DNA of 64,000 nucleotides from positions 45,427 to 109,426 of the forward strand of contig CAZLQD010000023.1 of NCBI GenBank assembly GCA_964561605.1. The letters are read 5' to 3'. The DNA comes from JALUZX01 sp964561605 (GTDB lineage: Bacteria; Planctomycetota; UBA1135; JALUZX01). The translations under genes were made by a program, and so were the position numbers. The notes beneath the pieces were generated by a model that saw only the letters and a program-made list of their open reading frames with translations, made no database searches and was not told the origin of the DNA. Positions 33,495 to 42,330 of the stretch are shown piece by piece (positions within the stretch are counted from its first letter, which is position 1; the number at the start of each line of letters is the position of its first letter).

Positions 33495-34193
33495 TCAATC
33501 CCCCTCCACGGAAAGCATCCGGCGCACCTTCTCCAGGATCCTGGACCGGAGGATGCACACCCTGGAAGGGGAAAGGGAAAGGCGGTCCGCCACCTTCTTC
33601 AAGGTCATGCCCCGGATGTAGCTGTCGTGGAGGATCCTCCACTCCAAGGTGGTCAGGCTCCGCCTGACCCGCTCCAGGAGTTCTTCCCTGTAGAGAGCCT
33701 CCAGGACGGCGTCCTCGGGCTTGGACTCGTCCCTGAGGTCCAGGGAAAGGTCTTCCTCGTCTTCCGAGGGATGGATGGAAAGGGGCAGGAACTGGGGCGC
33801 CCTGCGGCCTGTCCCCCCGTTCCTCCCGTTGCGGCCGTTCCTCCTGGGGAGCCAATCCAGGTTCCGCAACTCGTCCTGGATGGAACCCTTGATCCTGGCC
33901 AGGCAGAAGGATTCGAAGGGCACGCCGCGGGTCTCGTCGTATCGCCTGGCCGCCTTGAGGAGGCCGAACATCCCCGCCTGGAGGAGATCCTGGATGTCCA
34001 CAGTGGGAGGGAGCTTCTTCATGAAGCTCCAGACCGAACGCTCCACGAGGCTCCTGTAGCACTCCAGGAGGGCGCTCTCGTTGGGCCGGTTCGGCCGCTT
34101 CTTGTAGCGCCGGAGCACCGAGAGGGGGTCCGGCGCCTCTTTGATTGCGCCGTTCCGTCTTACCCCTCCGGGGCCCGGCTTCGACGGCTTCAT
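33495..34193 (-). CDS. RNA polymerase sigma factor, FliA/sigma-28-like (region 2 and 4)
   Basis: 232 residues. Region 2 is LLECYRSLVERSVWSFMKKL followed by DIQDLLQAGMFGLLKAARRYD and VPFESFCLARIKGSIQDELR, the sequence style of FliA/SigF/WhiG group-3 factors. A Gly/Arg/Asn-rich linker (RRNGRNGRNGGTGRR) replaces a clear region 3. Region 4 is LTTLEWRILHDSYIRGMTLKKVADRL plus an SPSRVCILRSRILEKVR recognition helix. ATG 34193 is preceded by GGGAGG; the frame continues upstream, but that part is Arg/Gly-rich and non-conserved. No flagellar gene is near, so the regulon is unknown. It is followed by lysA after 11 bases. Confidence 0.88.
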   Translation of the reverse strand: MKPSKPGPGGVRRNGAIKEAPDPLSVLRRYKKRPNRPNESALLECYRSLVERSVWSFMKKLPPTVDIQDLLQAGMFGLLKAARRYDETRGVPFESFCLARIKGSIQDELRNLDWLPRRNGRNGRNGGTGRRAPQFLPLSIHPSEDEEDLSLDLRDESKPEDAVLEALYREELLERVRRSLTTLEWRILHDSYIRGMTLKKVADRLSLSPSRVCILRSRILEKVRRMLSVEGD

Positions 34194-34544
34194 AGGTTCC
34201 CGCCTCCCTAACCCGCCACGAAGGCTGTTCTCATCGGGACCGCCGCGCCGGACGGGTCCGATCTCTCTTCCGGATCGCGGCCCGCGACCGTTCCGCCGGC
34301 GGTCCTTCACGGGACCTTTCCGCTACCGGGGGATCTTCGTCTCCCGGTCCTCGGGTCTGTCGCGACATGAGATGGAAAGAACTGAAAGAGAATGTAGGAA
34401 CACAGCAAGGAAGGTGCAAGGGAGGGAAGAAAAAATTTCTTTCACACCCCTTCGCCTTCCCGGGGGAAGAGAATCCTCCCTCGGAATTCGAAGTCCTTCT
34501 TTCTCCGGCCGAAGAGGGGGACCCTCCTTTCCCGGGAAGAGAGG
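34194..34544. other. 351-base gap upstream of the sigma-factor gene
   Basis: No gene or RNA recognised. An A/T-rich patch at about 34425-34445 stands out. The sigma-factor promoter (minus strand) and the end of the ybeY operon should lie here, but I see no convincing -35/-10 pair or terminator hairpin. Confidence 0.4.
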
Positions 34545-34985
34545 CTACCCCCGCGAAGCGGGTTCGATCCCGACCCGGGCGAGGACCCGCTTCTCGGCGG
34601 CGATCATCTTCCGGCGGTCCTGTTCGTCCCTGTCGTCGTAGCCGAGGAGGTGCAGGAGGCCGTGGACGAAATAGAGGGCGAGTTCCTCCTCCATCTTCAC
34701 ACCCAGGCGCTCCGCCTCCCTTTCGGCCGTCTCCACCGAAAGGATCACCTCGCCCTCCTCCTCGTCCAGGGGGAAGGACATGACGTCCGTAGCGCTGCCG
34801 TCTCCCAGGTACGCTTCGTGGAGTTCGGCGATCTTCCCGTCGTCCACCAGGGCCAGAGAGATCCGCGGGACCTTTCCCTCTTCCCCGGCCGCCGCCTCGA
34901 GGAGCCGGAGAAACCACTCCTTTCCGGGAACCGGTCGGTCCTGGAGGTCGGCGATCTCCAGATGGAATTCCCCCCCTTCCTTCAC
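34545..34985 (-). CDS. ybeY: Endoribonuclease YbeY (rRNA maturation)
   Basis: 146 residues. Zinc-dependent RNase that trims the 16S rRNA 3' end and takes part in ribosome quality control. The family core is ISLALVDDGKIAELHEAYLG, SATDVMSFPLDEEEGEVILS and the metal motif HGLLHLLGYDDRDEQD. The usual third ligand (HGxLHLxGYDH) is Asp here, a variant I also associate with other deep-branching lineages, so activity is probably retained. GTG 34985 overlaps the stop of the upstream HD gene (GTGA). It is the last gene of purA-uppS-cdsA-phoH-HD-ybeY, where phoH and an HD membrane protein beside ybeY is a widely conserved arrangement. Confidence 0.92.
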   Translation of the reverse strand: MKEGGEFHLEIADLQDRPVPGKEWFLRLLEAAAGEEGKVPRISLALVDDGKIAELHEAYLGDGSATDVMSFPLDEEEGEVILSVETAEREAERLGVKMEEELALYFVHGLLHLLGYDDRDEQDRRKMIAAEKRVLARVGIEPASRG

Positions 34986-36499
34986 GAAGCGTTCTCCTCG
35001 CGGGAGGAAGGATAGGCGGGCCTTGTATGGTGGATGCCGATGAGGACGGCGATGAAGGCCTCCTCGATCTCCTTGATGTCCTTCAAAGTCAAAGGACTCT
35101 CGTCGAGTTGCCCGTCCTTCAGGCGTTTCCAGGTCAGGTCCTCCACGACGGTTCGGATGCGGGAAGGCGTGGGATTGTTCAGGGAACGGACGGCCGCCTC
35201 CACGGCGTCGGCGAGCATCACGATGGCAGATTCCTTGCTGGAAGGCTTGGGGCCGGGGTAGCGGAAACTCTCCTCGTCCACGGTCCCGCCCTTCTCGGCC
35301 TGCCTCTTCAAGGCCTGCTGGTAGAAGTACTCGATCTTCGTAGTGCCGTGGTGCTCCGTCATGAAGGGACGCACGCAGGGAGGGAGATCGTAGTAGTCCG
35401 CCAGCTCCAGGGAATCCTTGGGGTGGGAGGCGATGACCAGGGCGGACATCTCGGGTGAGAGGGCGTCGTGGAGGGAGGCGCCCACACCCATGTTCTCGGC
35501 GTAATACTGGGGTTTCACCATCTTGCCGATGTCGTGGAAGTAGGCCCCCACCCGGCAGAGGAGCCCGTGGGCGCCGATACGTTCCGCCGCCGCCTCCGCC
35601 AGGAGCCCCACGATGAAGGAGTGGTGGAACGTCCCGGGCGCCTCGATCAGGAGCTTGCGCAGGACGGGCTGTTCGTTCTGGTTGGAAAGCTCGAGGAGGC
35701 TCACGTCCGTGGTGACGCCGAAGACGTACTCCACTACGGGAAGGAGACCGGAAGCGAGGAACCCCACCAGGATTCCCTGTCCCAAGTACCAGGCCAGGCG
35801 GGCGAAATGGTCGGGGGTGAACCGGGTGACGCCTTCCAGGAATAGGAAGCATCCCACCCCAACGATGACCTGGGCCAGGCCGATGAAGAACCCCGCCCGG
35901 ATGAGAGTGGAGCGTTTCCTCACCCTTCCCACCGTCAGGGCGGCCACGGCGGCACCGGCTCCGAGCACCCCCAGGGCGGGCATGAGACTCCTCCCCCCGC
36001 AATAGAGGATGAGCCCCACGCACAAGGTGAGGAAACCCGTGGCCCCCAGGGAGAACCTCTGGGACAGGACCAGTGTGAAGAGCAAGGTGGCGGCGCTCAG
36101 GGGAACGGCCGTCGAAGGCCACCCCAGGACCAGGGCCAGGCGGGTCAGGGCCAGGACCGCCGCCGAGATCCCGAAGGCGCTGAAACACCGGGAAAGGGAG
36201 GCCAGGTCCTCCCTGTGGAACCTGACCAGGAAGAGCCCGCCCAGGTAGTGGAGGCTCGCCACGAGAACGGCCAGGCCCGCCGCTTCCCCCGGTCTCAAGG
36301 GAGAAGGGAGTGAGGACAAGGAGAGGAGGAAGAGGATTACGCCGTGGAAGACCAGGAGGCCCGCCTTGCGGAAGGGATTCCCCAGGGGGCCCTCGCCGGT
36401 GGAGACCTTCCCCTTTCCCGGAAGGCGGGCCCTCTCGGGGCTCACCCGGCGGATACCCTTCTTCTTCTTGGTCTTGGCGAAGGTGAGTCCCGGGATCAC
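34982..36499 (-). CDS. 7TM-HD membrane phosphohydrolase (PgpH/YqfF-like, c-di-AMP phosphodiesterase type)
   Basis: 505 residues. A basic N terminus is followed by about seven helices (roughly 48-285) and a cytosolic HD domain. The HD domain includes EQPVLRKLLIEAPGTFHHSFIV, VGAYFHDIGKMVKPQYY, VIASHPKDSLELADYYDLP and TEHHGTTKIEYFY, with metal ligands intact. In this family the HD domain hydrolyses cyclic di-AMP; the N-terminal extracellular 7TMR-HDED domain of Bacillus PgpH is missing here, so this is the short form. GTG 36499 overlaps the phoH stop by GTGA. Downstream overlap with ybeY indicates coupling. Confidence 0.92.
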   Translation of the reverse strand: MIPGLTFAKTKKKKGIRRVSPERARLPGKGKVSTGEGPLGNPFRKAGLLVFHGVILFLLSLSSLPSPLRPGEAAGLAVLVASLHYLGGLFLVRFHREDLASLSRCFSAFGISAAVLALTRLALVLGWPSTAVPLSAATLLFTLVLSQRFSLGATGFLTLCVGLILYCGGRSLMPALGVLGAGAAVAALTVGRVRKRSTLIRAGFFIGLAQVIVGVGCFLFLEGVTRFTPDHFARLAWYLGQGILVGFLASGLLPVVEYVFGVTTDVSLLELSNQNEQPVLRKLLIEAPGTFHHSFIVGLLAEAAAERIGAHGLLCRVGAYFHDIGKMVKPQYYAENMGVGASLHDALSPEMSALVIASHPKDSLELADYYDLPPCVRPFMTEHHGTTKIEYFYQQALKRQAEKGGTVDEESFRYPGPKPSSKESAIVMLADAVEAAVRSLNNPTPSRIRTVVEDLTWKRLKDGQLDESPLTLKDIKEIEEAFIAVLIGIHHTRPAYPSSREENAS

Positions 36500-37422
36500 G
36501 GGAGCCCCTCCCTTTCCGCTTCCTCGTAGGCCTTCACGATCTTCTGCACCAGGGGATGGCGGACGATGTCCTCCTTGCCCAGGTGCACGAAGGTGATCCC
36601 CTCGATGCCGGCGAGCCTGCGCTCGGCGTCCACGAGCCCGGAGACGACGCCCCTGGGGAGATCCGTCTGGGTCACGTCCCCCGTGACCACAAGCTTGGAA
36701 TTTTCGCCCATCCGGGTGAGAAACATGAGCATCTGGGAAGGCGTGGTGTTCTGGCCCTCGTCCAGGATGATGAATGCGTCGTTCAGGGTACGGCCCCGCA
36801 TGTAGGCGAGAGGACAGACCTCGATGACGTCGTTCTCCATGTAGCGCCGGGCCAGGGCCGGGTCCAGGATGTCGTTGAGGGCGTCGTAGAGGGGACGGAG
36901 GTACGGATTGACCTTCGCCTGGTAGTCACCGGGGAGGAAGCCCAGCCTCTCCCCGGCCTCCACGGCGGGCCGGGTGAGGATCATTTTTCTGTATTTTCCC
37001 TCGGCGAGCTTCTCGCAGGCCGCCCCCACGGCCAGGTAGGTCTTGCCCGTGCCGGCCGGGCCGATGGCGAATACCATTCCCTCGCGGCGCAACCCCTCCA
37101 GGTAGCGCTCCTGCCCCGGCGTCCTCGGAGCGACCCGGCCGCGCCTCCTCCCGCCGCCCCCGCCGGACACCACCTCCAGGACCCATCCACGGAACCGGTC
37201 CGGCGTAATCCCTTTCCCGCTCCGGATCTCGTGGAGGGCCCGCTGCACCAGGCTCTTGGCCCGGACCACACCCTCGGCCGGGCCGAGGAGCTTCAAGGTG
37301 TCCCCCCTGGGGACCAGGGTGACCTGGAGCAGGTCGCGGAGGAGCCTGGCGTGGCCGTCCATGGGACCCATGAGGGCCCGGGCCTCCTCCTGGCTCTGGA
37401 GTTTCACCGAGTCCTCAAGCAC
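36496..37422 (-). CDS. phoH: PhoH-like ATPase
   Basis: 308 residues. An N-terminal KH-like region (VTLVPRGDTLKLLG) precedes the P-loop AIGPAGTGKTYLAVGAA near 121, KMILTRPAVEAGERLGFLPG, DVIEVCPLAYMRGRTL and Walker B AFIILDEGQNTTPSQM. LVVTGDVTQTDLP completes the helicase-like core. PhoH proteins are cytosolic ATPases thought to act in RNA or ribosome maturation, often with YbeY, as here. GTG 37422 is inside the end of cdsA (eight-base overlap), with GGGGAGCG before it. Confidence 0.94.
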   Translation of the reverse strand: MLEDSVKLQSQEEARALMGPMDGHARLLRDLLQVTLVPRGDTLKLLGPAEGVVRAKSLVQRALHEIRSGKGITPDRFRGWVLEVVSGGGGGRRRGRVAPRTPGQERYLEGLRREGMVFAIGPAGTGKTYLAVGAACEKLAEGKYRKMILTRPAVEAGERLGFLPGDYQAKVNPYLRPLYDALNDILDPALARRYMENDVIEVCPLAYMRGRTLNDAFIILDEGQNTTPSQMLMFLTRMGENSKLVVTGDVTQTDLPRGVVSGLVDAERRLAGIEGITFVHLGKEDIVRHPLVQKIVKAYEEAEREGLP

Positions 37423-38293
37423 CGCTCCCCCCGGTCAGGAGCACGACCAGAAGGAAGAAGGGCGGCGTGCTCAGAAGAAAGCTGTCCACCAGGTCCAGGA
37501 CACCTCCGTGGACGGGGACGAGCCGGGAGGAGTCCTTGGCCCCGCACAGGCGTTTCACCATGGATTCGACGAGATCGGAGATCTGGGCCGTCATGCCGAC
37601 CATTATCCCCAGGCCGGCCCAGGCCGGAAGGGGAAGCTCCACCACATCGGCGGGAATCAGCCCGGAAGCGGCCATCCCGACCGCCACCGAGGCGGCCAGC
37701 CCCCCCAGGGCCCCCTCCACGGACTTTCCCGGGCTCACGTGGGGGATCAACTTGTGACGCCCGAAGAAGACTCCCACCAGGTAGGCCCCCGTGTCCCCGC
37801 TCTTGGCCGTCAAGGTCAGCCAGATCATCCAGGGCAGGAACCTGAGGCAGAGTCCCTGGGCGAAATAGAGGGGCCAGGAAACCAGGAGGAATCCCACCAG
37901 GGTGGATCCCGCCGTCTCCAGGCCCTTCTCCATTCCCTCCCGGGTCAGGGCCCGGGCGGAGAGAGGGACCAGGAGGGCCATGGCCAGCAGGACGGGGGCG
38001 TAGAGTTCCCGGTCCAGGACCTTCCAGGAGGGAGTCAGGACCACGGCGGAGACGTGGAGGCCCAGGGCGGCCCCCAGGACCCAGAGGGACGCCACGGGAC
38101 GGCCCGAACGCTCGAGGAGCGTCACGTACTCCCACAGCCCCACCAGGGCCAGGAGCCCCACGAAGGAGGCGGAGATCCGACCCCGCCCGCCGTCGAGGCG
38201 GAAATCCGCCCAGACCAGGGCCACGACCCCCAGGACCATCAGGGGGCCCGCCACGAAGCGGACCTTCATGGATTTCACCTTGCCCGGGTCCAT
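37415..38293 (-). CDS. cdsA: Phosphatidate cytidylyltransferase
   Basis: 292 residues, about eight membrane helices. Makes CDP-diacylglycerol from CTP and phosphatidate in the inner membrane, for all phospholipids. The C-terminal signature is readable as ESMVKRLCGAKDSS then LVPVHGGVLDLVDS. Compared with the PROSITE-type consensus ending HGG-x-x-DR-x-D, the Arg is replaced by Leu (DLVD), while Lys-Asp and HGG are kept. Earlier motif WLTLTAKSGDTGAYLVGVFFGR is normal. ATG 38293, eight bases after the uppS stop; ATG 38269 is an alternative. Together with uppS it supplies envelope lipid precursors. Confidence 0.92.
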   Translation of the reverse strand: MDPGKVKSMKVRFVAGPLMVLGVVALVWADFRLDGGRGRISASFVGLLALVGLWEYVTLLERSGRPVASLWVLGAALGLHVSAVVLTPSWKVLDRELYAPVLLAMALLVPLSARALTREGMEKGLETAGSTLVGFLLVSWPLYFAQGLCLRFLPWMIWLTLTAKSGDTGAYLVGVFFGRHKLIPHVSPGKSVEGALGGLAASVAVGMAASGLIPADVVELPLPAWAGLGIMVGMTAQISDLVESMVKRLCGAKDSSRLVPVHGGVLDLVDSFLLSTPPFFLLVVLLTGGSGA

Positions 38294-38301
38294 GGAGCCC
38301 C

Positions 38302-39033
38302 TCAGCTCTCTTCCCCCGGCAGGAGTCCCCCGAACTTCCGCTTCCTCCCGGCGAAGTCCAGGAAGGCCTCCCGCAATTGCTCTTCACGGAAATCCGGCCA
38401 GCAGACCTGGGAGACGTGGAACTCGGCGTAAGAGATCTGCCAGAGGAGGAAATTGCTGACCCGCATCTCTCCGGCCGTCCGGATCAGGAGGTCCACCTCG
38501 CGCACCTCCGGGTCGTAGAGGTGCTCCTCCAGGAGTGACTCGTCCACCGAGGAGGGATCGATCTCGCCCTTCGAGACCTTCAAGGCGACGGCTCTGGCGG
38601 CGTCGGCCAGCTCGGCCCGCCCCCCGTAGGCCAGGGCCAGGACGAGCTTCATCCCCTCGTTGGCGGCACTCATCTCCTCGAGGCGTTCCACCAGGCCCCG
38701 CACCCTCCCGGGGAGCATCTCCCTCCTTCCGATCACCTTGAACCGGATCCCGTTCTCCATGATCTCCCCACGCTCCTTCACGAGGTAACGGCCAAGGAGG
38801 CGCATGAGAAAGTCCACCTCCTTCCTGGGGCGGCGGAAGTTCTCCAGGGAGAAGGCGTAGAGGGTGAGGACCTCCACCCCCCAGCGGGCGCAGGTCCTGG
38901 TCACGACCCGCACCGACTCGGCCCCGACCCGGTGTCCCTCGACCCGCGGTTTGCCCCGCTCCCGGGCCCAGCGGCCGTTGCCGTCCATGATGACGGCCAC
39001 CCTCCTGGGAACGACGGGGGGAACTTCGATCAT
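38302..39033 (-). CDS. uppS: Isoprenyl (undecaprenyl) diphosphate synthase
   Basis: 243 residues, cis-prenyltransferase making the polyprenyl carrier for peptidoglycan and polysaccharides. AVIMDGNGRWARERGKPRVE has the catalytic Asp and the substrate-binding Asn and Arg residues. LTLYAFSLENFRRP and the C-terminal LLIRTAGEMRVSNFLLWQIS followed by YAEFHVSQVCWPDF are canonical. ATG 39033 overlaps the purA stop. Slightly basic, cytosolic/peripheral. The last conserved block is intact, so no loss of function is suspected. Confidence 0.96.
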   Translation of the reverse strand: MIEVPPVVPRRVAVIMDGNGRWARERGKPRVEGHRVGAESVRVVTRTCARWGVEVLTLYAFSLENFRRPRKEVDFLMRLLGRYLVKERGEIMENGIRFKVIGRREMLPGRVRGLVERLEEMSAANEGMKLVLALAYGGRAELADAARAVALKVSKGEIDPSSVDESLLEEHLYDPEVREVDLLIRTAGEMRVSNFLLWQISYAEFHVSQVCWPDFREEQLREAFLDFAGRKRKFGGLLPGEES

Positions 39034-40298
39034 CGGGGAAAGACCTCTTCCCTTCCCGGACCCACCGAGACCATGGAAATCCTTACTCCCGTAAGTTCTT
39101 CAACGCGGGCCACGTAGTCGCGGGCCGGCCCGGGGAGATCCCGGAAGGAACGGACCCCGGCCAGGGGCTCGTCCCAACCCTCCATCTCCTCGTAGCGGGG
39201 CCTGAGCCCGCCCACCTCCCCGGCCGAGGCGGGAAACCTGTCCAGGCCTTCGTAGGCCGCGAGGATCTTCAACGGCCCCTGGCCGGAAAGGACGTCCAGC
39301 TTGGTGAGGACCATCTCCTCCGCCCCCGCGAGCGAGAGGGCGTAGCGCAAAGCGGCGCAATCGAGCCAGCCGCAACGCCTGGGCCTGCCCGTCGTGGCGC
39401 CGAACTCGCCCCCCGCCTTCCGCAGGCGCTCCCCCGGCGGGCCCTGGAGTTCCGAGGGGAAGGGACCTTCCCCGACGCGGGTGGTGTAGGCCTTGGCTAC
39501 GCCGATCACCCTGTCCAGGGCCGAGAAGGGGATCCCCGTGCCGGAAAAGACGCCCCCGCTCGAAGCGGAAGAGGAGGTCACATAGGGGTAAGTGCCGTGA
39601 TCCAGGTCCAGGAGGATCCCCTGGGCGCCCTCGAAGAGGATCTTCCTCCCCTCTCCCAGGGCCTTTCTCAAGAGGGCTCCCCCGTCGTCCACGAAGGGAA
39701 GGAGCCTTTCCCGGACCTCCCCCAGGGAGGCCTCCACTTGGGCGGGATCGATGGGGTCCGCCCCGTAGAGCTCCCGGAGGAGGAGGTTCTTCTCCCTGGC
39801 CAGGGGCTCCAGGATCGGAGCCAGGCTCTTTCCCGAGACCAGCTCGGCCAGGCGCAGGCCCCTGCGGGCGGCCTTGTCCTCGTAGCAAGGCCCGATCCCC
39901 TTGCCCGTGGTCCCGATGGCGTCCTTCTCGGCCACTCTCTCCCTGGCCTGATCCAGGGCTTTGTGCCAGGGCAGGACCAGGTGGGCCCGAAGAGAGATCC
40001 GGAGCCTCTCGGGTGGAACCTGGAGCCCCACTTCCTCCAGGGCCCGGAGTTCTTCCAGGACCAGCCAGGGATCCAGGACCACTCCCGCCCCCAGGACGTT
40101 CACCACTCCTTCGTGGAAGACACCCGCCGGAAGGAGATGAAGGACGAACTTCCTGCCGTCGGGCAGGATGATGGTGTGGCCCGCGTTTCCCCCGCCGGCC
40201 CAGCGGACCACGTAGTCCGCCGTCCGGGCGAAGTAGTCGATGACCTTCCCCTTTCCTTCGTCGCCCCATTGGGCTCCAACGATGCAATCGGCGGCCAT
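39030..40298 (-). CDS. purA: Adenylosuccinate synthetase
   Basis: 422 residues; joins IMP and aspartate with GTP for AMP synthesis in the cytosol. CIVGAQWGDEGKGKVID holds the P-loop-like GTP site and catalytic Asp. Next are GGGNAGHTIILPDGRKFVLH, the IMP-binding GTTGKGIGPCYEDKAARRG near 129 and QGILLDLDHGTYPYVTSS near 221. The C-terminal TGRPRRCGWLD ends the family blocks. ATG 40298 is preceded by GAGAGGAAG. First gene of the six-gene overlapping run; the promoter must lie in the 282-base gap to the divergent sigma-like gene. Confidence 0.97.
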   Translation of the reverse strand: MAADCIVGAQWGDEGKGKVIDYFARTADYVVRWAGGGNAGHTIILPDGRKFVLHLLPAGVFHEGVVNVLGAGVVLDPWLVLEELRALEEVGLQVPPERLRISLRAHLVLPWHKALDQARERVAEKDAIGTTGKGIGPCYEDKAARRGLRLAELVSGKSLAPILEPLAREKNLLLRELYGADPIDPAQVEASLGEVRERLLPFVDDGGALLRKALGEGRKILFEGAQGILLDLDHGTYPYVTSSSASSGGVFSGTGIPFSALDRVIGVAKAYTTRVGEGPFPSELQGPPGERLRKAGGEFGATTGRPRRCGWLDCAALRYALSLAGAEEMVLTKLDVLSGQGPLKILAAYEGLDRFPASAGEVGGLRPRYEEMEGWDEPLAGVRSFRDLPGPARDYVARVEELTGVRISMVSVGPGREEVFPR

Positions 40299-40580
40299 GG
40301 CTTCCTCTCGGCCGGCAGGGCCGGAAAACAGGGAAAAACGGCGAGCCGCGGGATTCTATGGGGCGGGGGGAAGGGAAGCAATCCACCCCCGGCCCCCCTC
40401 GGGGAAGCCCCGGGGAGCCCGGAAAGGCCGGGCCGAAGAGGTTCCCTCACGCCCCGGAAAAGGCAGCCCCTCCCGGGGCCCGCCCGAAATGGGTCTTTTT
40501 GACGCGGAGATTTTCCCGGACCCTTCCCGGAAGGGGGAAGAATCGTTGATCCCACCAGGTGGATCCCCGATCCTTGGGCC

Positions 40581-41168
40581 ATGGCCGGCCCCACCAATTC
40601 CTTCTGGACGTTTATCGCCGAAAGGGCCAGGCGCTACGTATCCTGGACCCTCCGCAAGGCGGGAATCCCCGAACCCCGCAGGAGTTTCCTCGAGGAAGAC
40701 GCCCTCCAGGACGCCCTGTTGGAACTCCTGGAAGACCCCGCCTCCTCACCCGCCGGCGAACCGCCGGAGAGAAAGATCAAGCAAGCCGTCTGGCGCACGA
40801 CGGCCCGGGTCCTGAGAAGGGACAGGAAGAAGGCCCTCGGCCTGGAGGGCTCCTTCCCCGCAAAGATCCGCTCCCCCGAGGAGGAGGTCCATTGGAAGGA
40901 ATTCCTCTCCCGTTTCTCCCGGGAACTGGCCGGTGAAGAGAGAGAACTCTTCCGGCGGATCGTGGAAGGAGACGTTCCCTTCAAACCCTCGGGGGCGATC
41001 CACCGCTCCGCCCTGGCGGAGGAGCTGGGAATCAGCAGGCGGAGCCTGGGGAGGAGACTGGACAGGCTCGCGGGAAAGTTCGAACCCCCTCGGGGAGAAA
41101 GGAAGTCCCGGGGCGGTCCCGCCAGGCTCGGGAAGGAAGTCTCCCCAGGCCCGGAAGAGAAGTCCTAG
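40581..41168 (+). CDS. Divergent sigma-70/ECF-like regulator
   Basis: 195 residues, mostly helical and Arg/Glu-rich. The N-terminal stretch ARRYVSWTLRKAGIPEPRR then EEDALQDALLELLED resembles sigma region 2.1-2.2. The C-terminal part SALAEELGISRRSLGRRLDRL is a helix-turn-helix like region 4 or a small DNA-binding domain. Between them KQAVWRTTARVLRRDRKKAL would correspond to region 2.3/2.4. The match to known ECF groups is loose, so DNA-binding regulator is safer than sigma factor. ATG 40581. Its stop codon overlaps that of the convergent membrane-protein gene by three bases. Confidence 0.6.
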   Translation: MAGPTNSFWTFIAERARRYVSWTLRKAGIPEPRRSFLEEDALQDALLELLEDPASSPAGEPPERKIKQAVWRTTARVLRRDRKKALGLEGSFPAKIRSPEEEVHWKEFLSRFSRELAGEERELFRRIVEGDVPFKPSGAIHRSALAEELGISRRSLGRRLDRLAGKFEPPRGERKSRGGPARLGKEVSPGPEEKS

Positions 41169-42202
41169 TCCGGAAGGGCCCTCTCCCTGGGGGTCTCCCT
41201 CTCCTCCCCGCCCGGATCCCCGGTATCCTCCCGGCGAGGAGATCCACCGCCTGAGAGGTGCACCAGGAAGAGGGAGCCCTTTCCTGAGAACCCGGCCGTC
41301 TCCTTCTCCCGGTGGGGACCGTTGGGGGAGGCCTGGGAGGAAGGCCGGGCCTCCTCCTCCGCCGAGGACCTTTCTTCCTCCCACTCCCCTCCCGAGGGAA
41401 AGGAGACCTCGGCGGGGATCAACTTGCCCAGGTTCTCCACCTGTTTCCAGCACCAGTGGGCCTCGGCCCGGGCGCGCTCCAGCCGCTCCCTTGCCCCTTC
41501 GGGAAGATCCTCCCCCTGGAGCAGGCCCTCCAGGACGTTCTCCAGGTCTCCCAGGGGGCCTGCCAGCCCCCAGGTGACCTGCTCCACCGCCTCCACCAGG
41601 GGAATCGGAGGGGTCCGCCGGGCCAGGGGAGGAGCCTTGACCAGGGGAGGCTCCCACTTCCCCCGGGAAGGAACCTTTCCTCTCTCGTCCTCCCAGGGCG
41701 CCCAGGAGAGGCTTCCCCTTTCGGTCCTGGAGAAGGAGAAGCCCAGGGCCACCGCACCGGACCGCAGGGCCATCCCCCCCCAGACCCAGAAAGGAAAGTA
41801 GGGATCGTGCCCGGCCTTCTGGAGGAGCAGGAGCCCGCCGTCCATGAAGTCCGGAACGGTTCCCAGGGCATAGAGGAAGAAGGCCGTCTCCAGGCCGAAG
41901 AGGAGGAAGCTCTCGGCATGGTCTCCCGATCTCCCGGCCCGCCTCCTGGGAAGGAAGGCGCCGAGCACGAGCAGGAGGAGGACGCCGTGAAAGAGGGAGA
42001 GCCCCCGGGCCGCCTCCTGGTATCCCGCAAGCCTGAACCCGGCCTCCATGAGGAGAGCCGCCGCCCCGGCGCCCCAAAGGGGGGCCAGGTTCTTCCAGGT
42101 CTCCTCCCGTCGCTTCCCCTTCCCTTCCAAGACCTTCCTCCCCTTGGATCGGATCTGTGTGCTCCCGCTTTCTCTTCGGAACCCCGGGGCGACTCTCTTC
42201 AC
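41165..42202 (-). CDS. Unknown membrane protein with a cytosolic helical domain
   Basis: 345 residues. Four predicted helices (about 38-58, 68-86, 98-116 and 136-154) are followed by a hydrophilic C-terminal half. That half contains a helical segment LGDLENVLEGLLQGEDLPEG then RLERARAEAHWCWKQVENLG, reminiscent of a histidine-kinase dimerisation hairpin but with no catalytic ATPase domain or His-box. The final 90 residues are Glu/Ser/Gly-rich and probably disordered. I do not recognise the family. GTG 42202 follows GGGGGAAG. Tail-to-tail with the sigma-like gene and back-to-back with metF. Confidence 0.6.
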   Translation of the reverse strand: MKRVAPGFRRESGSTQIRSKGRKVLEGKGKRREETWKNLAPLWGAGAAALLMEAGFRLAGYQEAARGLSLFHGVLLLLVLGAFLPRRRAGRSGDHAESFLLFGLETAFFLYALGTVPDFMDGGLLLLQKAGHDPYFPFWVWGGMALRSGAVALGFSFSRTERGSLSWAPWEDERGKVPSRGKWEPPLVKAPPLARRTPPIPLVEAVEQVTWGLAGPLGDLENVLEGLLQGEDLPEGARERLERARAEAHWCWKQVENLGKLIPAEVSFPSGGEWEEERSSAEEEARPSSQASPNGPHREKETAGFSGKGSLFLVHLSGGGSPRREDTGDPGGEERETPRERALPD

Positions 42203-42330
42203 ACTTCCCCCGCCTTTTCCCGATGGACAGAAAAAAGAAGGGAAGGTGCAATCTTCCCCCGGGCCGCCGGGCGGCGGTTCCCGGAACCTGTCCCAGCCCC
42301 TGATCCCAAGGTAAGCCCGAGGAGCGAGGA

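Noticed and set aside
34660..34690. Inactive YbeY because GYDH is GYDD
   Set aside because: Two His ligands remain and Asp can replace the third; the rest of the protein is well conserved, so loss of function is not supported.
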